This document shows, piece after piece, positions 36,934 through 45,908 of a stretch of 64,000 nucleotides of DNA. A program made the position numbers and the translations under genes. The notes below the pieces were generated by a model. The model saw only the letters and a program-made list of their open reading frames with translations. It did not search any database and had not been told where the DNA came from. The stretch comes from Gammaproteobacteria bacterium (GTDB lineage Bacteria; Pseudomonadota; Gammaproteobacteria; Pseudomonadales; UBA5518). Numbering within the stretch: the first letter of the stretch is position 1; every line of letters starts with the position of its first letter. The DNA is taken from contig JADKDK010000002.1 of NCBI GenBank assembly GCA_016718385.1, positions 124,001 through 188,000 of the forward strand. Reading direction: 5' to 3'.

Positions 36934-38106
36934 ATGTCGCTCGATTTCGACAGCGCGCGCCTGCGCGATCCCAACCTTCGCCCCGAGCACGAGGAGTGGC
37001 GCACGCAGCTGCGCCGCTTCATCGACCGCGAGATCATGCCCCACGTCGATGAGTGGGACGAGGCCTGCCGCATTCCCGACGAGCTGTGGCCGAAGGCGGC
37101 CGCGATCGGGTTGCTCGGGCTCGGATACCCGGAGGCCTACGGCGGCACCGCCGAGGGCATCGACATCTACCACCTGAACATCGTCGCCGAGGAGCTCGCG
37201 CGCACCAGCCTCGGCGGCATCAACAGCACGCTTCTGGTGCATGGCATCGGGCTGCCGCCCGTGGTGAATTTCGCCAGCGACGCGTTGAAGGAGGCGGTGA
37301 TCCCGCCGATCCTGCGCGGCGAGAAGCGCATCTCGCTGGCGATCACCGAACCCTCGGGCGGCTCGGACGTCGCCAACATCCAGACCACCGCGCGGCGCGA
37401 CGGCGAGCACTACATCGTCAACGGCGCCAAGACATTCATCTCCGGCGGTATGGGCGCGAACTGGTTTACCACCGCCGTGCGCACGGGGGGCGAGGGCGGA
37501 CGCGGCATCTCGGTGCTGCTCATACCGGCCGACAGCGCCGGCGTGGCGCGCACGCCGCTGGCTCGCAAGCAGGGCTGGTGGTGCTCGGACACCGCGACGA
37601 TCCACTTCGACGAGGTGCGCGTGCCGGCGGCGAACCTGCTCGGTCCCGAGAACATGGGCTTCCTGGTGCTGATGGCGAACTTCAACCACGAGCGCATGGC
37701 GATGGCGGTGGGCATGGAAGCGTTTGCGCGCGTATGCCTGGAGGAGGCCGTGAACTGGGCGCGCGAGCGGCGCACCTTCGGCAAGCGCCTCGCGGACCAC
37801 CAGGTCATCCGCCACAAGATCGCGATGATGAAACAGCGCATCAACGCCACGCAGGCCTACATCCAGATGTGCTCGCGCCAGATCGTCGACGGCACGGTGC
37901 AGCCCGGCGACATCGCGCTGCTCAAGGTACAGGCCAGCGAGACCATGGAGTTCTGCGCGCGCGAGGCGATGCAGGTGCTCGGTGGCGCGGGGTACCTGCG
38001 CGGTAACCGCGTCGAGCGCATCTACCGCGAGGTGCGCGTGAACGCGATCGGCGGCGGCTCCGAGGAGATCATGCGCGATCTCGCGGCGCGCCAGTTCGGA
38101 TTCTGA
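36934..38106 (+). CDS. Acyl-CoA dehydrogenase
   Basis: A 390-residue flavoenzyme that introduces the alpha-beta double bond in acyl-CoA thioesters. Motifs are AITEPSGGSDVANIQTTARRDG near residue 131, and RTFGKRLADHQVIRHKIA and QVLGGAGYLRGNRVERIYREVRVNAIGGGSEEIM at the end. The base Glu region (GGSEE) is present. GAGGAA precedes the ATG. A second dehydrogenase follows 39 bases on; the two are only moderately alike and may form a hetero-oligomer, as in steroid and branched-acid degradation. Chain-length preference cannot be read. Confidence 0.9.
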   Translation: MSLDFDSARLRDPNLRPEHEEWRTQLRRFIDREIMPHVDEWDEACRIPDELWPKAAAIGLLGLGYPEAYGGTAEGIDIYHLNIVAEELARTSLGGINSTLLVHGIGLPPVVNFASDALKEAVIPPILRGEKRISLAITEPSGGSDVANIQTTARRDGEHYIVNGAKTFISGGMGANWFTTAVRTGGEGGRGISVLLIPADSAGVARTPLARKQGWWCSDTATIHFDEVRVPAANLLGPENMGFLVLMANFNHERMAMAVGMEAFARVCLEEAVNWARERRTFGKRLADHQVIRHKIAMMKQRINATQAYIQMCSRQIVDGTVQPGDIALLKVQASETMEFCAREAMQVLGGAGYLRGNRVERIYREVRVNAIGGGSEEIMRDLAARQFGF

Positions 38107-38145
38107 AGTCGTCGGCATTCATGCCTATCCACGAGGGAGTCACAG

Positions 38146-39312
38146 ATGCGTTTTACCGAAGAGCACCAAGCGATACGCGCCACGACGGCGAAATTCATTG
38201 ACGCCGAGATCAACCCGCACGCCGACGAGTGGGAGGCAGCCGGGATATTCCCGGCGCACGAGGTGTTCCGCAAGATGGGCGCGCTCGGGCTGCTCGGCAT
38301 CGCGAAGCCCGTGGAATGCGGCGGCCTGGGGCTCGATTACAGCTACCAGATCGTGTTTTCCGAGGAGCTCGGGCGCATAAGGTCGGGCGGGGTCGGCATG
38401 GGCATCGGGGTGCAGACCGACATGGCCACGCCGGCGCTCGCCAAGTTCGGCAGCGACGAGCTGCGACGGGAATTCCTCGCCTCTGCGATCAGCGGCGAAT
38501 ATGTCGCCTCGATCGCGGTGAGCGAGCCGGGGGCCGGCTCGGACGTCGCGGCGATCACCACGCGCGCCGTGAAGGACGGTGACGACTACGTGATCAACGG
38601 CAGCAAGATGTGGATCACCAATTCGACGCAGGCCGACTTCCTGTGCCTGCTCGCCAACACCAGCGAGGGCAAGCCGCACCTGAACAAATCGCTGATCATT
38701 GTGCCGACGAAGCTGCCGGGAATCTCCTTCTCGCCGCGCCTCGACAAGCTGGGCATGCGCTCGTCGGATACCGCGCAGATCTTTTTCGACAACGTGCGCG
38801 TGCCGCAGCGCTATCGCATCGGGGAGGAGGGCGCGGGTTTCGTCTACCAGATGCTGCAGTTCCAGGAAGAGCGGCTGTTCGCGGCTGCCGGTGGCCTGAA
38901 GGCCATGGAGGCCTGCATCGATGCGACCATCGAGTACACGCGCGGGCGCAAGGCTTTCGGGCAGTCCATCCTCGACAACCAGGTCGTGCACTACCGTCTC
39001 GCGGAGCTGCAGACCGAGGTAGAGGCGCTGCGCGCGCTCACCTACGATGCCGTCGAGGGCTATATCAACGGCGAGGACGTCACGACGAAGGCCTCGATGG
39101 CGAAGCTGAAGGTCGGGCGCCTGGCGCGCGAGGTCAGCGATGGCTGTCTGCAGTACTGGGGCGGCATGGGTTTCATGTGGGACAATCCGGTCGCCCGCGC
39201 GTACCGCGACTCGCGCCTGACCTCGATCGGCGGCGGTGCCGACGAGGTGATGCTCGGCATCATCTGCAAACAGATGAACATCCTTCCCGGCAAGAGGAAG
39301 CCCGCGCCATGA
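38146..39312 (+). CDS. Acyl-CoA dehydrogenase
   Basis: A 388-residue second member of the pair. It shows IAVSEPGAGSDVAAITTRAVKDG near residue 122, a lid region, FGQSILDNQVVHYRLAELQTEVEAL near 270 and GGMGFMWDNPVARAYRDSRLTSIGGGADEVM at the end. GAGGGAG precedes the ATG. The stop overlaps the next SDR start (ATGA). Its C-terminus resembles dehydrogenases of citronellyl/isovaleryl-like and long-chain substrates; exact substrate unknown. Confidence 0.9.
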   Translation: MRFTEEHQAIRATTAKFIDAEINPHADEWEAAGIFPAHEVFRKMGALGLLGIAKPVECGGLGLDYSYQIVFSEELGRIRSGGVGMGIGVQTDMATPALAKFGSDELRREFLASAISGEYVASIAVSEPGAGSDVAAITTRAVKDGDDYVINGSKMWITNSTQADFLCLLANTSEGKPHLNKSLIIVPTKLPGISFSPRLDKLGMRSSDTAQIFFDNVRVPQRYRIGEEGAGFVYQMLQFQEERLFAAAGGLKAMEACIDATIEYTRGRKAFGQSILDNQVVHYRLAELQTEVEALRALTYDAVEGYINGEDVTTKASMAKLKVGRLAREVSDGCLQYWGGMGFMWDNPVARAYRDSRLTSIGGGADEVMLGIICKQMNILPGKRKPAP

Positions 39313-40148
39313 GTCTGTCCACCCGGTTCAGTGATCGCTACGGTCCGTGGGCACTGGTCGCCGGCGCCTCGGACGGTATCGGCGAGGCCTTTGCGCATCG
39401 CCTGGCTGGCGCCGGTATCAACGTGGTCCTGGTCGCACGGCGCGCCACGGTGCTGGCGGCGCTCGCCGATGAGTTGCGCCGCAGCTACGGCGTCGATGCT
39501 CGCTGCGTCGTGGAGGATCTCACCTCCGAGGCGATGATGGGTGAGATCCGCCAGGCGACGGACGACATCGAGGTCGGCCTGCTGGTCTACAACGCCGGTG
39601 CCGCGCATGGCGCCGTCCACTTTCTCGACCGTCCGGCCGAAGCCGCGATCGGCATGATTTCGCTCAACTGCCGCGGCCCGGTGCTGCTGGCGCATCACTT
39701 CGGCAAGCGCATGCGCGAGCGCGGGCGCGGCGGCATCATGCTGTTGTCGTCGATGGCCGCGATGTCGGGCGGCTCGTACATCGCGGTCTACAACGCCACC
39801 AAGTCCTTCGACATGGTGCTCGCCGAGGGCCTGTGGCACGAGTTGAAACCCGCAGGCGTCGATGCGATGTGCCTGGTGGTGGGCGCCACGCTGACCCCGA
39901 GCATGCTTGCAAGTCGCGACAGTTTTCGTGGCTATCCCGGCATCATGCAGCCCGGGGACGTAGCCGATGAGGGGCTGGCATTTCTCGGGCGCGGGCCATT
40001 GTGGGTCGCCGGAGAGCACAACCGCGCGCTGGTTGGCGCCATGCGCCCGGGCTCGCGCGTAGAGGCAATCAACGGTCTCAGCCATGCGACGGCGTCGATT
40101 TACGGTCTGCCGCCGGTGACGGTGACGGGCGAGGATTTCAACGCCTGA
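39309..40148 (+). CDS. Short-chain dehydrogenase/reductase
   Basis: A 279-residue SDR with AGASDGIG near residue 20 and YNATK near 160, ending PVTVTGEDFNA. The longer C-terminal part resembles membrane-associated steroid/ketoacyl reductases of the DHRS/HSD17B12 kind. ATGA overlap with the acyl-CoA dehydrogenase gene implies translational coupling and a shared pathway. Substrate unknown. Confidence 0.85.
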   Translation: MSLSTRFSDRYGPWALVAGASDGIGEAFAHRLAGAGINVVLVARRATVLAALADELRRSYGVDARCVVEDLTSEAMMGEIRQATDDIEVGLLVYNAGAAHGAVHFLDRPAEAAIGMISLNCRGPVLLAHHFGKRMRERGRGGIMLLSSMAAMSGGSYIAVYNATKSFDMVLAEGLWHELKPAGVDAMCLVVGATLTPSMLASRDSFRGYPGIMQPGDVADEGLAFLGRGPLWVAGEHNRALVGAMRPGSRVEAINGLSHATASIYGLPPVTVTGEDFNA

Positions 40149-40197
40149 GCGAGGCCTGTTTTCCCGGCCTGGAATGGCAGACCGTATGGAACCGAAA

Positions 40198-41295
40198 ATG
40201 ACGTACTCGACAAACTGGGAGCATGTGGTTCGCCGGGCAGATCAGTTGATGCAGCGGCTACAGGTGTTCCTTGCCGGGCAGCCGGTGCGTTTCGCGCTGA
40301 TGCCCTCCCACGAGACGAATTCGCTCGATTACTTCTCCCCGGGGCGGGATGCGGATCTGCAGCGCTTCTTTGGTGAAGGCCCCATCCGCTACGTGCCGCC
40401 GGCACGCGTGGATTCGGCAGACGTCGTGATCCTGACCGCGCACGGTTCCGATCTTTCCGTGCCGATCTGGAACCTGCGCCGCAAGCTCCCGCAAGAGGCC
40501 ATCATCGCGGTGTGGTTCTGGGACAACCACCTGGCGCAACTGCCCAACCTGAAGACCGCCCTGGCGGCGGATGTCCTGTTCCCGAGCCACGCCTACATCG
40601 CCCACTACCTGTTCAATCCGGTGTCCGTGGTTGCCGGTTCGAGCGCCGCCTGCTCTGCGCAATGGACCGCCGACGAGGCGAGGGAAATCATCGCTTCCTG
40701 CGCCGGTACGGCCAGGATCCACAAGGCGCTGGTGAATTACGTCGACTACGAATTCTCCTGGCGCAGCGCCCTGCTGCGTGAACTTGCGGCCAGCTGCGGC
40801 AATGCGCACGTGCTGCTGATGCCCGCCCAGGACAGGTCACGCTATTTCAGGAAAACGCGCAGGGAGCGCCTTCTCGAGTGGCTGCGTTACAAGGCTACCG
40901 TGATCGTGCCGGTGGACAAGGATCTCTCGACCCGGGTATTCGATGCGCTGCTCGCCGGACAGATTCCGGTGGTGCCCTCGATCATCCGGGATTTTGACCG
41001 GGTGATTCCGCCGCAGGTCCAGCGTGAACTCGGCATCGTCCGCGTGGACGACCTGGTCCTGTCGACGATCCGACCCGCGATAGACGAGGCGCTGAGGCGC
41101 TTCGACGAGATGGGTACGGAAGGCGTGGAGCGTCGCCAGCAGTTCGCCCTGCGCAAGCACATGTTGCCGAACCGGATGGCGGAGATGATGAACACCCTCG
41201 CGCTGGTCGCCCGCCAGGAGGTGATCGTGCCCGACGTGCGCAACCCGGGATTCGGACTCTACCTCGCCGACAAGTCCGCTGATTCGCGGCCCTGA
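40198..41295 (+). CDS. Exostosin-like glycosyltransferase
   Basis: A 365-residue soluble protein (MTYSTNWEHVVRR; another ATG lies at 40174). The middle has AVWFWDNHLAQ and VLFPSHAYIAHYL. The C-terminal part has the exostosin/GT10-type donor-site motif STRVFDALLAGQIPVVPS near residue 245, followed by an RRQQFALRKHMLPNRM helix. This suggests a nucleotide-sugar-dependent GT-B transferase, but the acceptor and sugar are unknown and the N-terminal half matches nothing I recognise. Its place between fatty acyl and sulfotransferase genes is odd. Confidence 0.5.
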   Translation: MTYSTNWEHVVRRADQLMQRLQVFLAGQPVRFALMPSHETNSLDYFSPGRDADLQRFFGEGPIRYVPPARVDSADVVILTAHGSDLSVPIWNLRRKLPQEAIIAVWFWDNHLAQLPNLKTALAADVLFPSHAYIAHYLFNPVSVVAGSSAACSAQWTADEAREIIASCAGTARIHKALVNYVDYEFSWRSALLRELAASCGNAHVLLMPAQDRSRYFRKTRRERLLEWLRYKATVIVPVDKDLSTRVFDALLAGQIPVVPSIIRDFDRVIPPQVQRELGIVRVDDLVLSTIRPAIDEALRRFDEMGTEGVERRQQFALRKHMLPNRMAEMMNTLALVARQEVIVPDVRNPGFGLYLADKSADSRP

Positions 41296-41304
41296 TACGG
41301 CCCC

Positions 41305-42537
41305 TCAGTCTTCCGAGGGCACGGCGAAGTAGCCCTGGTAGTCGCTGACCCTCTGCCGCTCCTGCACGGGATCGAGGCCGGTGTCGGCAAAGGCATGGCG
41401 GTGCCCGCCGTGCTTGCTCGCTGGGTTCTCCGCGAGGTAACGACGGATTGCCGCTTCGAAGTCCGGACGGAACGGGATATCGAACTGCGCGTAGAGGCGC
41501 CGCACTTCGGCCACCGGATTCCGCATGAACTCGCGGAACTGGATGTCGCAGACCCGCGGCGGGGGGATCGTGCCGGCACGGCGCGAGGCCACCGAGGCAT
41601 CCAGCGCGCTGGCGCAGTTGCGCGACCATTCCCGCGCCACGGACTGCGGATCGGCGGCGCGCGTATAGGCACCGCGCAGGGTCGGCAGCATGCTCGCCAG
41701 CGAGGACACGATGCGCAGCGGATCGCGGTGCGTCTGCACCAGGCACGCGTCAGGGTAGACCTGCAGCAGCGCCTCGAGCGTCCACAGGTGTGCCGGCGAC
41801 TTCAGCACCCAGCGCTCGCCGCGGTGACGCCATTGCAGGTACTGCAGGAAGCGCTGGTGGTAGCGGTAGCTGCGCACGTGGTCGGCGCCGTGCTCCAGCC
41901 AGCGGGTGTAGGAGGGCACGTGGAAGATGGTGTTGTACTGCATGCTGACGAAGACCTGCGCGGTGATGGCCACGCACTCCTGCGGCAGCGCGGCTCCCAT
42001 GCGGTGCATGTTCTGCACGCCGGGCATGAGGTACTCGGAGATGCGCAGCTCACGCGCGTGGCGCGCGATGCGCGGATCGCCGGCATAGCTCGCGCTTTCA
42101 GGCGGCGGGAAGGGATGCGCCACCTCCCACGTCGACGGGCAGCGGTTCGACGAATCCAACGCGAGCAGTTCGTGCAGTATCGAGGTGCCGGTACGTGGCA
42201 TTCCCACGATCACGAGCGGATGCCGGATCGGCGCCTCGAGGATCGCGGGTTCGCGACGCAACCAGTCCTGCAGCTGGAGCTGGCATGCCAGCGCCTGCAC
42301 GAGCATCTGGCGCGCGAGCAAGCGACCGAGCGGCGTCAGGGCGGCCTCATGCTCCAGGGCATTGCACAGGACCGTGAGCGCTTCGTCGTATGGCCCGTCC
42401 GGGCCGAAGTCGGTGAGCCCGGTCCGCCGCCGGGCGCGGTCGATCAGCGCCGCGGGGGAGAGCGAGGCGCGCGGCAGCTGGCCGAGCAGGCCGTTCAGCG
42501 CCCGGATGGGCAGGCGCGCCCGGGGCGCGACGCTCAT
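41305..42537 (-). CDS. Sulfotransferase family protein
   Basis: A 410-residue protein with the PAPS 5'-phosphosulfate loop VIVGMPRTGTSILHELL near residue 110 and the 3'-phosphate region THRDPLRIVSSLASM near 270; WVLKSPAHLW is typical of the bacterial sulfotransferase_3 group found in steroid and lipid metabolism. It should move sulfate from PAPS to a hydroxyl group, perhaps of a sterol or lipid; acceptor unknown. It converges on the glycosyltransferase gene with a 9-base gap. Confidence 0.85.
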   Translation of the reverse strand: MSVAPRARLPIRALNGLLGQLPRASLSPAALIDRARRRTGLTDFGPDGPYDEALTVLCNALEHEAALTPLGRLLARQMLVQALACQLQLQDWLRREPAILEAPIRHPLVIVGMPRTGTSILHELLALDSSNRCPSTWEVAHPFPPPESASYAGDPRIARHARELRISEYLMPGVQNMHRMGAALPQECVAITAQVFVSMQYNTIFHVPSYTRWLEHGADHVRSYRYHQRFLQYLQWRHRGERWVLKSPAHLWTLEALLQVYPDACLVQTHRDPLRIVSSLASMLPTLRGAYTRAADPQSVAREWSRNCASALDASVASRRAGTIPPPRVCDIQFREFMRNPVAEVRRLYAQFDIPFRPDFEAAIRRYLAENPASKHGGHRHAFADTGLDPVQERQRVSDYQGYFAVPSED

Positions 42538-42577
42538 CGCGATGCCGCGCGGTATGCGGGGCCGTGTACGGAGTGCT

Positions 42578-43801
42578 TCACGCCTTCGCGATCTCGGCGA
42601 ACTTCACCACGCGGGCGCGCGGCGTGGGCACGGTGCCGCTGGCGAGCAGGAAACGCCAGTACATGATGCCGCTCACGCGCCCCTCGGTATCCAGCCAGTT
42701 GGGCAGGCCTGGGTCGCGGTGCGCCAGCACCAGCGTGTAATGCCCGTTGGCATCGAACGCCATCTGTGCGCGGTTCAGCGAGACCTGGCGCCGCGTGTAG
42801 TCAAAGGTCTGCATGTAGCGGTTCCACAGCACCAGGTTCGCGAAGCGGCACTGTGGCAGTTCGCCCTCGATGAGCAGCGCCTCGTCGGGCATCAGCACGA
42901 AGGGAGCGGCGGCATAGTGCGCGTGCAGGTTGCCGTAACCGGTTTCGCTGACCCACTTGCCGGGCGCGTTGAAGCTGTTGGGCACCTTCGAGAACCAGGA
43001 AGGCGCCGCATTTCCCGCCGCGGAGCTCGCCACGGTCATCGCCAGCATCGCACCGACGAATCGGCTCACGGTGTCTATGCGCCGCGCGATCTCCGCATCG
43101 CCAGGCGCCGGCGCCAGCGGCAACGCGTCGATCGCCTCGATGCGCAGCGGCACCTGGAAGGCGGTCTGGTTCACGATGTTGTTGCGGGTCTCGTAGTAGT
43201 GCCGCGTGGTGATCTGCCCCGAATCGCCCGCCAGTGGCAGCCAGTTGCCGCTGGCCGGGCGCGTCGTGCTGGCGATGATCTCGTAGTTGCCGTCCTGGTC
43301 CACCTGCATGTCCATGTCGTCGAGTGCCGCGGTTGACTTTCCCGCCGCGTTGCCCGCGCCGCTGCCGCCCTCGACGGTGAACGAGGTGAAAGTCGCGCCG
43401 GCCAGGTTGCCGCGGATGCGATAGCTGCGATCGCCGCGCACCGCTGCGAAGTAATACAGCGCGTCCGGGTTGTCGCCGAGCAGTTTGCGCGATGGCTGGG
43501 TATAAGACGTCCACACCGGATGCTCCGGGTCGGCCTCGAGCCAGAAGTTCAGTGCGGTGTTCAGCAGGTGCAGCACCAGGCGCTGGCCCTCGGCGATATC
43601 CGCGGCCGACGTGATGCCGTAGGCAGGACTCAGGTACTGCGCCTGCAATTCGCCGATGTTGCGCAGCAGAGCCTGCATCGCCGTGGTGCTGGCCGTCGCG
43701 GCCGCGGCGGGTACGGCCGGCGATGCTACCGCCGCTTGCCCCATCAGCGCGGAGGCCCCGCCGATTGCCGCCGCGCCGAGCATGAAGTCCCTGCGATCCA
43801 T
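42578..43801 (-). CDS. DUF1214 protein with Tat-type signal
   Basis: A 407-residue exported protein. The start MDRRDFMLGAAAIGGASALMG carries an RRDF twin-arginine-like signal. The C-terminal third is DUF1214 (PNSFNAPGKWV, ...DYTRRQVSLN..., LDTEGRVSGIMYWRFLLA), which often accompanies DUF1254 proteins and is frequent in steroid and terpene degraders. Function unknown; the fold suggests a periplasmic binding or hydrolytic role. It is the only gene of this kind in the window and is probably transcribed with the sulfotransferase gene 40 bases downstream. Confidence 0.75.
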   Translation of the reverse strand: MDRRDFMLGAAAIGGASALMGQAAVASPAVPAAAATASTTAMQALLRNIGELQAQYLSPAYGITSAADIAEGQRLVLHLLNTALNFWLEADPEHPVWTSYTQPSRKLLGDNPDALYYFAAVRGDRSYRIRGNLAGATFTSFTVEGGSGAGNAAGKSTAALDDMDMQVDQDGNYEIIASTTRPASGNWLPLAGDSGQITTRHYYETRNNIVNQTAFQVPLRIEAIDALPLAPAPGDAEIARRIDTVSRFVGAMLAMTVASSAAGNAAPSWFSKVPNSFNAPGKWVSETGYGNLHAHYAAAPFVLMPDEALLIEGELPQCRFANLVLWNRYMQTFDYTRRQVSLNRAQMAFDANGHYTLVLAHRDPGLPNWLDTEGRVSGIMYWRFLLASGTVPTPRARVVKFAEIAKA

Positions 43802-43896
43802 TTGTTATTCTCCATCGGACGGTTGGGTTTGCCCGGTCACTATAAGGCGACGTGAGGGCCAGGCGGCATTACAGGCTTGTCAGGTATACGGGTTCC

Positions 43897-45297
43897 ATGA
43901 CTTTGACGAACGCTGATGTGATTCGTGCATTGCGCGACGTGTCAGGCGCGGCTCACGTGCTCGAGGACGACGAGGCGCGCGCACGCTATGGCATGGACCG
44001 CACCACGCTGGTGCCGCCAGCGCCGTGCTGCGTGGTGCGCCCGGGCAGCACGGCGCAGGTGCAGGCGATCGTGCGCCTCGCGCGCGAGCACCGAATCGCG
44101 CTGGTGCCCTCGGGTGGGCGCACCGGTCTCAGCGGCGGCGCGGTGGCGGCGCGGGGCGAAGTCGTGGTCTCGCTGGAGCGGATGAACCGGCTGCTGCAAT
44201 TCAACCCCGAAGAACGTTCGATCACCGTCGAGGCCGGCATGATCACGGCCGCGCTGCAGCAGCACGCGGCGGCGCACGGCCTGTTGTATGCCGTCGATTT
44301 CGCCTCGGCGGGATCCAGCCATATCGGCGGCAACATCGCGACCAACGCCGGCGGCATCAAGGTCATCCGCTACGGCATGACGCGCGACCAGGTGCTGGGC
44401 CTCGAGGTGGTCGACGGACGGGGAGAGGTGCTCGAACTGAACCGCGGCCTGGTGAAGAACAACACCGGCCCGGACCTGCGTCACCTGTTCATCGGCTCCG
44501 AAGGCATACTCGGCATCATCACCAGCGCGACGCTGGCGCTGCGCAACGCCCCGGGTCCGCTCGACGTGATGCTGCTCGCGGTGCGCGACTTCGCCTCGAT
44601 CATGGACGTGCTGCGCGTGTTCACGCGCGCCATCAGGTTGGACGCCTTCGAGTTCTTCGGCCACAACGGCCTGGAGCGGGTGCTGGAGCGCCTGCAGCGC
44701 AAGGCGCCGCTCGGTGCTGAGGCGCCGTTCTACGTACTGCTCGAATTCGAGCACCAGGGCGCGGACGCGCCCGATCAGGTCATGCGGCTGTTCGAACAGT
44801 GCGTGCAGGCGGGCTGGGTGCTCGACGGCGTGCTCAGCCAGACCCTCGCGCAGGCGCGCGAACTGTGGCTGCTGCGCGAATCGATGTCCGAAACGCTGGC
44901 GCGCTGGCTGCCCTACAAGAACGACATCGGGCTGCGCATCCCGGTGCTTCGCGCATTCATCGAACGCGCCCAGGCGCTGGTCGAGCGCGAGTACCGCGGG
45001 CTGGAGGTGGTGTGGTACGGCCACGTCGGCGACGGCAACCTGCATCTCAACGTGCTCAAGCCCGAGACCATGGCCGGCGCGGACTTCGCAGCGCTCTGCG
45101 AGCGCGTCACGCACGGGATCGCCGCCCTGGTGCGCGACTGCGGCGGCAGCATCTCCGCCGAGCACGGCGTAGGCCTGCTGAAGAAGCACATCCTGCACTA
45201 CACGCGCAGCCCGGCGGAAATCGAGGCACTGCGGCAGATCAAGCGCGTGTTCGATCCAGCGGCGATCATGAACCCGGGTAAGGTCTTCGACCCGTGA
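43897..45297 (+). CDS. FAD-linked oxidase, GlcD/D-lactate dehydrogenase-like
   Basis: A 466-residue flavoprotein starting MTLTNADVIRALRD; a longer frame to 43852 is unlikely. The PCMH-type FAD domain has VPSGGRTGLSGGAV near residue 68, SAGSSHIGGNIATNAGGIKVIRYG near 135 and GSEGILGIIT near 205. The C-terminal substrate domain has WYGHVGDGNLHLN and SISAEHGVGLLKK. It oxidises a 2-hydroxy acid (glycolate, D-lactate or D-2-hydroxyglutarate) and passes electrons on; substrate not distinguishable. Confidence 0.88.
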   Translation: MTLTNADVIRALRDVSGAAHVLEDDEARARYGMDRTTLVPPAPCCVVRPGSTAQVQAIVRLAREHRIALVPSGGRTGLSGGAVAARGEVVVSLERMNRLLQFNPEERSITVEAGMITAALQQHAAAHGLLYAVDFASAGSSHIGGNIATNAGGIKVIRYGMTRDQVLGLEVVDGRGEVLELNRGLVKNNTGPDLRHLFIGSEGILGIITSATLALRNAPGPLDVMLLAVRDFASIMDVLRVFTRAIRLDAFEFFGHNGLERVLERLQRKAPLGAEAPFYVLLEFEHQGADAPDQVMRLFEQCVQAGWVLDGVLSQTLAQARELWLLRESMSETLARWLPYKNDIGLRIPVLRAFIERAQALVEREYRGLEVVWYGHVGDGNLHLNVLKPETMAGADFAALCERVTHGIAALVRDCGGSISAEHGVGLLKKHILHYTRSPAEIEALRQIKRVFDPAAIMNPGKVFDP

Positions 45298-45333
45298 CGG
45301 TGCGCCGGCTGCACGTCGCGGCGCCCCGGGCGA

Positions 45334-45717
45334 TCAGGCGAAGCTCAGGATCCGGTTCGCACGGTCCTTTTTCTCCATCACGACGCGGCCGTTGATCCGC
45401 ACGATGCCGTCCAGCGTCGGCTCGTTGTCGATGCCGCGATGGACGAGGCACGGTGTGCAGACGTTGAGGATGCCGCCACCTTCCATGAACAGGCGCATGC
45501 GCGTCGCCAGGTCGTGGGTCTCGAAAGGCGGGCCGATACTGAAGCCGTCGGCAGCGCCGTTGAGAGCGAGCGGTGCGGCATCGAACATCAGCACCACTTC
45601 GACCCGCTTGCTCCGGTCCTCGATCTCGATGTTGGCGAGCACGAAGGGAATCGTCGCCTTCTCGCCGTTGTTCCTGCCGTAACCGGCGATGATGAGAGTG
45701 TCGATGGCCTCGCTCAT
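45334..45717 (-). CDS. DsrE-family protein
   Basis: A 127-residue protein with the DsrE/F fold: an N-terminal strand, PFVLANIEIEDR, VEVVLMFDAAPLALNGAADG, and LNVCTPCLVHRGI, which holds the Cys pair. DsrE-like proteins handle protein-bound sulfur or act in small sulfur relay complexes; some are just stress-related. It lies alone between the FAD-linked oxidase and the KstD-like gene, and its partner is unknown. Confidence 0.7.
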   Translation of the reverse strand: MSEAIDTLIIAGYGRNNGEKATIPFVLANIEIEDRSKRVEVVLMFDAAPLALNGAADGFSIGPPFETHDLATRMRLFMEGGGILNVCTPCLVHRGIDNEPTLDGIVRINGRVVMEKKDRANRILSFA

Positions 45718-45793
45718 GGAATGTCTCCGGGTAGTGTCGTTGCGGGTGCGAGTTTACGCGCCACGGGCACCCTGCGTCATCGACGGGTGCTGG

Positions 45794-45821
45794 TTGACAC
45801 CGGCCATGAGCGATATATGTT
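45794..45821 (+). promoter_or_regulatory. Possible sigma-70 promoter of the KstD-like gene
   Basis: TTGACA at 45794-45799 and TATGTT at 45816-45821 are 16 bases apart, about 90 bases before the ATG at 45909. The -10 side lies in CGAT...ATCG arms (45811-45827) that could be an operator. The 191-base gap holds nothing else seen. Confidence 0.4.
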
Positions 45822-45908
45822 ACATCGCAGAGCGAGGCCGTGGATTTCTCCTCGAGCGACGTCGAAACTGGACCCACGAGCTGACGGAACGGAATCTGGG
45901 GAGGGTGC

